A stretch of 32,075 nucleotides of DNA from Deltaproteobacteria bacterium (lineage in GTDB: Bacteria; Bdellovibrionota_C; UBA2361; SZUA-149; JAITKM01), in NCBI GenBank assembly GCA_031278395.1, contig JAITKM010000032.1, positions 1-32,075 on the forward strand. Reading direction: 5' to 3'. Both the position numbers and the translations under genes were made by a program. Of the stretch, positions 25,665-32,075 are shown one piece after another (the stretch's first letter is position 1; every line of letters begins with the position of its first letter). The notes beneath the pieces are model-generated. The model saw only the letters and a list, made by a program, of their open reading frames with translations. It was not told the DNA's origin and made no database searches.

Positions 25665-26074
25665 AATTAATAAAAATTTTTGTCTTAATAGCGATTATTT
25701 TGTTAATAATTGCCAATTTTGAAGATATATCTAAGCGTTTTTCTTTATATTTAGAGCAGGACCATTCGGATATCGGTATTGATATGGTGGATAACGAAGT
25801 TGAGCTTTATAGTTTTGGTAGAGAAAAAACAATGACCGGCGAAGATGACTATTATATTGAGCCGACAATTTCATTGAAAGAAAAGTTATTTTGTCGTGGT
25901 GGCGTAGGTAAGTCTGCTGATTGTGAAGAACGTCCATTTAATCCGTATTGGGTGAATTGGGAGTTAGAGCATGGTAGTCCTGATGATGAGAATGCCCCGG
26001 GTTATAAGGCTAAACAGGAATACGAGAGAAAGTATAAAGGACGTGAAGTTATAAAGAGAGTTGGCAAAGAGTAA
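25661..26074 (+). CDS. Small membrane-anchored protein of unknown function
   Basis: 137 residues, not recognised. Residues 1-19 (MKLIKIFVLIAIILLIIAN) form a signal anchor. The rest is acidic and hydrophilic, with two cysteines (CRGGVGKSADC) that could form a disulphide in the periplasm, and a basic C-terminus. The ATG overlaps the phosphatase TGA by 4 bases, so the two are translationally coupled and probably act together, for example as a partner of the phosphatase exterior. That role is inference from position. Confidence 0.6.
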   Translation: MKLIKIFVLIAIILLIIANFEDISKRFSLYLEQDHSDIGIDMVDNEVELYSFGREKTMTGEDDYYIEPTISLKEKLFCRGGVGKSADCEERPFNPYWVNWELEHGSPDDENAPGYKAKQEYERKYKGREVIKRVGKE

Positions 26075-26101
26075 GGTTGTTTGAATTATTAGAGATACTA
26101 T

Positions 26102-27043
26102 ATGGAGAATCCAAAACAGCTTGCGATTATTGTTCCAGCTTATAATGAAGAAGAAATTTTAAAACAATCCGCTAAGACTTTAGTTGATTTACTGCAAAGT
26201 TTAATCGAGGATAAATTAATTGCCGCGAATAGTTATATCTGTTTTGTCAATGATGGAAGTCGTGATCAAACGTGGCAAATCATTGAAGAGTTAAGCCAAG
26301 AATCTAAATATATAAAAGGTATTAAGTTAGCTAGGAATTTTGGACACCAATCGGCGTTGCTTGCCGGATTGTTTGAGATGCAGGCTGAGTTGTATGTTTC
26401 AATCGATGCTGATTTGCAGGATGATGAAAAGGTTATTCGTGAAATGGTATTGCAAAACAACGGAGGCTTTGATGTAGTTTATGGAGTGCGAGCTAAACGA
26501 GAGGTTGACGGCTTTTTAAAAAGAGCAACAGCGCTTGGTTTTTATAAGCTAATGGCTTTAATGGGAGTACAAACAGTTTATAATCATGCGGATTTTAGAT
26601 TATTAAGCAACCGGGCGGTTGAAGCGTTAAAACAATTTCCAGAGACTAATTTGTTTTTGCGAGGGTTAGTGCCGTTAATTGGTTTTGTTTCAACTTCTGT
26701 ATTTTATAATAGAAAGGCGAGACTAGCCGGTGAAACCAAATATCCGTTAAGAAAAATGTTGTCTTTTGCCTGGGAAGGGATCACAAGTTTTAGCGTGCAG
26801 CCGTTAAAAATTGCAACGGTGATGGGGTTTTTAATGTGTTTTGTAAGCTTTATTTTGTTATTGTATTCGCTTTGGGCGCATTACTATGGGCATACTGAAT
26901 CGGGTTGGACTTCTTTAATTTTTTCCATTTATTTTTTAGGCGGCGTTCAACTGTTTTGTATTGGCATCATTGGTGAATATATGGGTAAAGTCTATAAAGA
27001 AGTTAAGCATCGCCCGCGCTTTATTATTGAAAAAAAGTTGTAA
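26102..27043 (+). CDS. GtrB/DPM1-like polyprenyl-phosphate glycosyltransferase
   Basis: A 313-residue GT2 enzyme that probably moves a sugar from a nucleotide sugar onto polyprenyl phosphate at the inner membrane. Motifs: IIVPAYNEEE, FVNDGSRDQTW, LARNFGHQSALLAGL, the DxD in SIDADLQDD, then HADFRLLS and NLFLRG. Two C-terminal membrane helices (about 235-257 and 272-295) anchor it, as in the GtrB, CsbB and ArnC group. The final ends with VKHRPRFIIE, also typical. It is the last gene of the SPOR-phosphatase cluster, suggesting a link with envelope glycan modification. The exact sugar is unknown. Confidence 0.88.
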   Translation: MENPKQLAIIVPAYNEEEILKQSAKTLVDLLQSLIEDKLIAANSYICFVNDGSRDQTWQIIEELSQESKYIKGIKLARNFGHQSALLAGLFEMQAELYVSIDADLQDDEKVIREMVLQNNGGFDVVYGVRAKREVDGFLKRATALGFYKLMALMGVQTVYNHADFRLLSNRAVEALKQFPETNLFLRGLVPLIGFVSTSVFYNRKARLAGETKYPLRKMLSFAWEGITSFSVQPLKIATVMGFLMCFVSFILLLYSLWAHYYGHTESGWTSLIFSIYFLGGVQLFCIGIIGEYMGKVYKEVKHRPRFIIEKKL

Positions 27044-27049
27044 GTAGAA

Positions 27050-27085
27050 TTGACATAGTTTATAAAAGGATGCTACTAGGCGCAG
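27050..27085 (+). promoter_or_regulatory. Candidate argG promoter
   Basis: A perfect TTGACA (27050-27055) lies just after the glycosyltransferase stop codon. The best -10 candidate about 18 bases on is only TACTAG, so the pair is half convincing. A start here would give argG a leader of almost 300 bases. Confidence 0.3.
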
Positions 27086-27143
27086 GGTTGTTTTTTGTGA
27101 GGATGCTGGAGGCAATAAAAACGCTTCTCTTAGCTAAATTTAA

Positions 27144-27247
27144 ATGGAAAAAATAAATTCCTTTCACAATAATTCTTTAGCGCTTACTACTAAGCAATTA
27201 GGTAGTTCTTCAAGTTTTGTTTCATTAGTTCGTTCTTCTTTTATTCG

Positions 27248-27269
<22 letters not shown>
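27144..27269 (+). CDS. Possible arginine-codon leader peptide of argG
   Basis: A 41-codon ORF starts MEKINSFHNNSLALTT and ends FIRCGRRRQ before TAG. Four of the last six sense codons, or five of the last seven counting the R before C, are for Arg (CGT TGT GGT CGT CGT CGC CAG). It stops inside a GC-rich hairpin that is followed by T-rich sequence, about 100 bases before argG, an arginine-synthesis gene. This is the arrangement expected of an attenuator leader peptide. No Shine-Dalgarno precedes the ATG, so translation is unproven. Confidence 0.35.
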
Positions 27270-28695
<1,426 letters not shown>

Positions 28696-28746
28696 TAAGT
28701 TTAAAGTTGTAGAGTTATATAACGTCAAAAACCTTACAATAGAAAC

Positions 28747-28814
28747 TTTTAAACCACGGAAGAATACAGAGGAGGAATATCCTACCTTTTTTCTGTGCGC
28801 TCTGTGGTTTAAAA
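28747..28814. repeat. Long imperfect palindrome with 11-base perfect ends
   Basis: TTTTAAACCAC (28747-28757) and GTGGTTTAAAA (28804-28814) are exact reverse complements, and ACAGA/TCTGT pairs continue inward. A degenerate copy of the right arm occurs at 31811-31832 (18 of 22 bases identical), so this is a dispersed element. It sits between argG and the TerC gene and could act as a 3'-end structure or be a miniature mobile or REP-like repeat. Confidence 0.65.
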
Positions 28815-28907
28815 AACAAAATGGTTATGGTTTTTGTAACTTGCGTTAATTATAAATTCTCAATATATCCTGCCCTCGTTATTTTTTTTATTTAAATTTT
28901 TATAATT

Positions 28908-29870
28908 ATGCTTGGTGAATTTACAATAACCGAAATTTTAGTATTTTTAGTGTTGGTCGCAGTCTCCATGGTCATAGATCTAAAAGCTCACAAACAAGAC
29001 GTAGCTGTTTGTGTTAAAAGTGCTACCCTCTGGTCTATTGGCTGGATTATGCTTGCCCTGTTCTTTGGCGTTTATATTTGGCTGCAACATGGCGTCGAAG
29101 ACGCTTCACTTTATTTAACTGGTTATCTACTAGAAAAAGCCCTGTCGATGGATAATTTATTTGTGATTATGGCGATTTTTACTTCTTTTCAGATAGCCGA
29201 TAAATATCAACATCGGGTTTTGTATTACGGAATTCTAGGGGCTTTAGTTCTTAGGTTTATATTTGTAGCGCTTGGCGCAGGCTTAATCGAGTTAGGCGGC
29301 AAGATTGTGCTAGGTATTTTTGGATTTTTGGTTTTGTGGTCAGCTATTAAAATGTGGCAAATCAGCCGTTCCTTAAAAACGGCAATAGAAATCGACTATA
29401 CCAAACATTTTGTAGTGCGGCTCACCTCCAAGATTTTTCCAGTCTATCCTAAAATAGAAAATCATAATTTTTTCGTAAAAACTGCAAATAGCGCTAACTA
29501 CGCTGTAACTCCGCTATTTTTATGTTTAATCATAATTGAATTTGCGGATTTAATGTTTGCCATTGATTCTGTGCCAGCTATCTTTGCCGTTACTGAAAAG
29601 CCTTTTTTAGTTTATACGTCTAATATTTTTGCTATCCTCGGCATTAGGTCTCTCTTTTTTCTCTTAGCTGCTGCTAAGCGCTATTTATGTCATTTAGAAA
29701 AATCTGTGATAGTTATTCTGGCATTTATTGGGCTAAAAATGCTCTTTGAGGTTTTTAATATAATTCACGTTACTGACAAAGCTTTTGCCGCTCTTATTAG
29801 CTTGGGAATTGTGATGTCTTTGTTAATGCTTGGAATTTTGGCATCTGTTATATTTCCAGTTAAAAAATAA
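28908..29870 (+). CDS. TerC/Alx-family integral membrane protein
   Basis: 320 residues with about nine predicted membrane helices. The family signature LTGYLLEKALSMDNLFV lies near residues 73-89, followed by YQHRVLYYGILGALVLRF, and in the second half EFADLMFAIDSVPAIFAVT and ILGIRSLFFLLAA. The paired acidic positions in the two repeats (EKALSMDN and EFADLMFAIDS) are conserved metal-ion candidates. TerC/Alx proteins are linked to manganese export, tellurite resistance and metal loading of exported proteins. The udg gene follows after 6 bases, so they are probably co-transcribed, although functions are unrelated. No Shine-Dalgarno is visible. Confidence 0.92.
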   Translation: MLGEFTITEILVFLVLVAVSMVIDLKAHKQDVAVCVKSATLWSIGWIMLALFFGVYIWLQHGVEDASLYLTGYLLEKALSMDNLFVIMAIFTSFQIADKYQHRVLYYGILGALVLRFIFVALGAGLIELGGKIVLGIFGFLVLWSAIKMWQISRSLKTAIEIDYTKHFVVRLTSKIFPVYPKIENHNFFVKTANSANYAVTPLFLCLIIIEFADLMFAIDSVPAIFAVTEKPFLVYTSNIFAILGIRSLFFLLAAAKRYLCHLEKSVIVILAFIGLKMLFEVFNIIHVTDKAFAALISLGIVMSLLMLGILASVIFPVKK

Positions 29871-29876
29871 CAAAAT

Positions 29877-30602
29877 ATGGAACAGAAAGATTTAATCGAA
29901 AGTCTGAATTTTTATTTAGACTCTGTAGAGCAAGTTTTGCCAATTCAGCCCAAGCCAGTAGCGCAGGCACTCTCACCTGCTGTTACGCAGCAGCAATTTT
30001 CCCCCTCAGAGAGTGAGGCTTATTTGCTGACAATGGACTGGGAAACTCTTGAAAAAGCATGTTTAGCTTGCCAAAAATGTCGTTTATGCACTGGGCGAAA
30101 ACATGTAGTTTTTGGTGTAGGGAATAAAAATAATCCGCGTATTGCGTTTGTCGGCGAAGGACCTGGCGCAGATGAGGATTTGCAGGGTGAGCCTTTTGTC
30201 GGAAAGGCCGGACAGCTTTTAACTTCTGCTATTGAAAAAGGCATGAAACTCAAAAGAAGTGAGGTTTATATTTGCAATGTAGTAAAATGTCGTCCCCCAA
30301 ATAATCGTGATCCCCAAGAAGATGAAATCCAAGCCTGCGTACCGTATTTATATCGTCAACTTGCGCTGCTTAACCCAGAGATTATTGTTACGCTCGGCAA
30401 ACACGCCCAGTTGGTTTTAAGTGGGGTAGATTTAGGAATTACAAAACTACGTGGACAATGGCAAAGTTGGCAGGGAATAAAATTAATGCCGACGTTTCAT
30501 CCAGCTTATATTTTAAGAAATTTACTTGCGAAACGTCCGTTTTGGGAAGATTTACAAGCTGTAATGCGAGAGTTAGAGGTTAAAGGAAATAAGCATGTCT
30601 AG
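29877..30602 (+). CDS. Family 4 uracil-DNA glycosylase
   Basis: A 241-residue [4Fe-4S] glycosylase that removes uracil from DNA. An N-terminal extension of about 55 residues resembles that fused to some bacterial family 4 enzymes. Cluster cysteines are probably C65 and C68 (CQKCRLCTGR), C138 (VVKCRPPNNR) and C154 (QACVPYL). Motif A is GEGPGADEDLQGEPFVGKAG, the central ICNVVKCRPPNNRDP is family-specific, and the C-terminal loop is TFHPAYILRN. It was once annotated as a phage SPO1 DNA polymerase-related protein. Its end overlaps queA by 8 bases. Confidence 0.93.
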   Translation: MEQKDLIESLNFYLDSVEQVLPIQPKPVAQALSPAVTQQQFSPSESEAYLLTMDWETLEKACLACQKCRLCTGRKHVVFGVGNKNNPRIAFVGEGPGADEDLQGEPFVGKAGQLLTSAIEKGMKLKRSEVYICNVVKCRPPNNRDPQEDEIQACVPYLYRQLALLNPEIIVTLGKHAQLVLSGVDLGITKLRGQWQSWQGIKLMPTFHPAYILRNLLAKRPFWEDLQAVMRELEVKGNKHV

Positions 30603-31734
30603 CTTTTCTTTTTTAGCATATAACCTGCCGGACGAGCGTATTGCTCAAAGACCAATTGGACAAGGTAGTGACCGCTCAAATTCTAAATTATTACAGGCTA
30701 TCAAATTGCCAGATACTTCAGTTGCTATTAGTGATCAGTATTATTTTGATTTGCCGGATTTGTTAAGAGTAGGGGATTTATTAGTTCTAAATAATAGCAA
30801 AGTCCGACCTTGTAGGTTTTTTGTTCGGCTGGAGAATGTTCAAAAAGAAATTGAAATTTTGTTAATTAAAAAGGTGGAAACCTTGGCTGCCTCGTCGCAA
30901 AATATATCTCAAGTTTGGGAAGCTCTGGCGCGTCCAATGAAACGGCTAAAAATCGGACAAGCTTTTGAGTTAAGTCCTAGCCTGCAAGCTTTGCCAATTG
31001 GTAGAAGTCAGGATAATAATCGATTACTCTTAGAGATTAGCATTACTGGTGCTAATGTAGCGCAGGCAATCCCGCCTATGTGTGAAACCGTTGAGGAGGT
31101 GCTACTTCGCGAAGCTCGGATGCCAATTCCGCCCTATATTCGTGGTGGGCGGGCAGATAGTCAAGATCGGGATACATATCAAAATGTTTATGCAGAAACT
31201 AGCGGCTCTATTGCAGCGCCAACCGCAGGTTTTCATTTTAGCGCGGAGTTATTAAAAAAATTATCTGAGCGCGGAATTGAGCATACCTATCTGACTTTGC
31301 ATGTTAGCACAGCGAGTTTTACGCCGATTCGCAAAAGTGATATTGCAGGGCATAAAATGTCAGAAGAGTATTACGAAATTTCAAGGTCAACGCTGGAAAA
31401 AATTTGTTTAGCAAAAAAAGAACAGCGTCGGATTATAGTGGTTGGCACAACTTGTTTACGTGCTTTAGAGTCCGCGGCTTTAAATGCTGTATTCTGTAAG
31501 GACTTGGGACAAAATGAAAAAATTACTGACAGTACCTCATTATTTATTACACCAGGTTTTAAGTTTCAAGTCGCAGATTGTTTAATTACGAATTTTCATC
31601 AACCTAACTCAACTCATTTATTGGTAGTTGCCAGTTTTATCGGGGAAAAAAATACACAGACTATTTATAAACATGCCTTAAACGAGGGAAACTATCGTTT
31701 TTTAAGTTATGGCGATGGCATGTTATTAGAGTAA
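30595..31734 (+). CDS. queA: tRNA preQ1(34) S-adenosylmethionine ribosyltransferase-isomerase
   Basis: 379 residues, slightly longer than the usual 340-350. It transfers and isomerises the ribosyl group of SAM onto preQ1 at position 34 of tRNAs for Tyr, His, Asn and Asp, giving epoxyqueuosine. Motifs: LPDERIAQRPIGQGSDRSNS, LVLNNSKVRPCRFFV, MPIPPYIRG, ETSGSIAAPTAGFHFS, LTLHVSTASFTPI and ITNFHQPNSTHLLV. Extra length lies in the region around residues 80-140. It overlaps the udg gene by 8 bases, so it belongs to the terC-udg-queA transcript. tgt and the queF or queC genes are not in the window. Confidence 0.95.
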   Translation: MSSFSFLAYNLPDERIAQRPIGQGSDRSNSKLLQAIKLPDTSVAISDQYYFDLPDLLRVGDLLVLNNSKVRPCRFFVRLENVQKEIEILLIKKVETLAASSQNISQVWEALARPMKRLKIGQAFELSPSLQALPIGRSQDNNRLLLEISITGANVAQAIPPMCETVEEVLLREARMPIPPYIRGGRADSQDRDTYQNVYAETSGSIAAPTAGFHFSAELLKKLSERGIEHTYLTLHVSTASFTPIRKSDIAGHKMSEEYYEISRSTLEKICLAKKEQRRIIVVGTTCLRALESAALNAVFCKDLGQNEKITDSTSLFITPGFKFQVADCLITNFHQPNSTHLLVVASFIGEKNTQTIYKHALNEGNYRFLSYGDGMLLE

Positions 31735-31810
31735 GTCTTGTGAGTAACAATTTACCACCCCGCATATTTGTTTGCTCGCAGTAGTTGAGTATTTTTTTGT
31801 AAATCAGTCT

Positions 31811-31832
31811 CTATGTTCTTTGTGGTTTAAAA
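31811..31832 (+). repeat. Partial copy of the dispersed repeat at 28793-28814
   Basis: 18 of 22 bases match the right arm of the palindrome downstream of argG, with the last 12 bases (TGTGGTTTAAAA) identical. No left arm is evident, so this is a half-copy or a decayed one. Confidence 0.5.
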
Positions 31833-31951
31833 TGGGAATGAAAAAAAAGCGGGAGCTAAAAATGGAAGTTTTTCTACAGCATAGAAATTACGATTATTCG
31901 CTAATTATTAGCACGCTCTATCATGATTTTGGAGATTTTCGATTGAATTGA
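31832..31951 (+). CDS. Possible small ORF between queA and a terminator
   Basis: 39 codons beginning MGMKKKRELK, with in-frame ATGs also at 31838 and 31862. GGGAG lies 6 bases before the last of these. It is followed about 20 bases on by a convincing terminator. The 5' end overlaps the repeat at 31811. I recognise nothing in the sequence; chance is a real possibility. Confidence 0.2.
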   Translation: MGMKKKRELKMEVFLQHRNYDYSLIISTLYHDFGDFRLN

Positions 31952-31973
31952 GGTTAAACGGTTACTAAAATCA

Positions 31974-32017
31974 ACTAACTTGATAGCTAAGCCACCAAGT
32001 TAGTCGAAATTTTTTTT
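31974..32017 (+). terminator. Rho-independent terminator
   Basis: ACTAACTTG (31974-31982) and CAAGTTAGT (31996-32004) form a perfect 9-base stem with a 13-base loop, followed after CGAAA by eight T (32010-32017). It most likely ends the terC-udg-queA transcript. Confidence 0.7.
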
Positions 32018-32075
32018 AGTTAAAGTTTTTCAAGACACAAACTGTTATCCCAACAAACTAACAGCTAAAGAAGGC

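Noticed and set aside
27103-27156. 17-codon ORF (MLEAIKTLLLAKFKWKK) in the argG leader
   Set aside because: Too short, no placed Shine-Dalgarno, and no arginine codons; the 27144 ORF is the better leader candidate.

Overview
The window is an AT-rich bacterial chromosome segment carrying mostly housekeeping genes (dnaN, recF, metF, ispG, argG, queA, a family 4 uracil-DNA glycosylase). They are mixed with chemotaxis, type IV pilus/secretion and envelope genes. A predicted exported MCE-domain protein, a SPOR protein and a PilB/GspE-type ATPase point to a diderm (Gram-negative-type) cell. I cannot place it in a phylum from sequence alone; a poorly sampled lineage is plausible. I see no rRNA, tRNA, CRISPR array, transposase or phage module.

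Layout. 1-1.5 kb: a 21-base poly-C tract plus (AC)9 just upstream of a ParB-like/nucleotidyltransferase gene. 1.5-5.5 kb (minus strand): a GT92-type glycosyltransferase, a PurL homologue and a small unknown protein. 5.7-8.4 kb: CheY, MetF, a sigma-70-like protein and a small Ser-rich protein. 8.5-10.5 kb (minus): a chemoreceptor. 10.8-12.4 kb: a second sigma-70-like protein and a MerR-like DNA-binding protein. 12.4-13.1 kb: a gene-free, very AT-rich stretch with about nine DnaA-box-like 9-mers, which I read as the probable replication origin, followed by dnaN-recF. 15.5-18.2 kb: a small MCE protein (minus) and the PilB/GspE ATPase. 18.4-21.3 kb: long-form ispG and a GT4 glycosyltransferase (minus). 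21.5-22.4 kb: purS-purQ. 22.5-27.0 kb: a compact envelope cluster (SPOR protein, PP2C phosphatase with membrane anchor and coiled-coil exterior, small anchored protein, GtrB-like glycosyltransferase). 27.0-28.7 kb: argG behind a long leader that looks like an attenuator. 28.9-31.7 kb: terC, udg4 and queA, tightly packed. 31.7-32.1 kb: a partial dispersed repeat, a possible small ORF and a terminator.

The most unusual observation is that both FGAM-synthetase homologues are intact, full-length reading frames that have lost their catalytic residues. PurQ lacks all three residues of the glutaminase triad (Cys to Gly86, His to Arg204, Glu to Asp206). PurL lacks the WSEHC histidine, the ESHNHP motif, the following glycine-rich loop and the GGNVS loop. 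PurS looks normal. This reads as a coordinated conversion of a PurLSQ complex into a pseudo-enzyme complex of unknown job, and it is the best candidate here for something undescribed. Secondary points of interest are the probable oriC, the argG leader with an Arg-codon-bearing ORF and terminator hairpin, the poly-C frame switch, and the mosaic composition of ispG.
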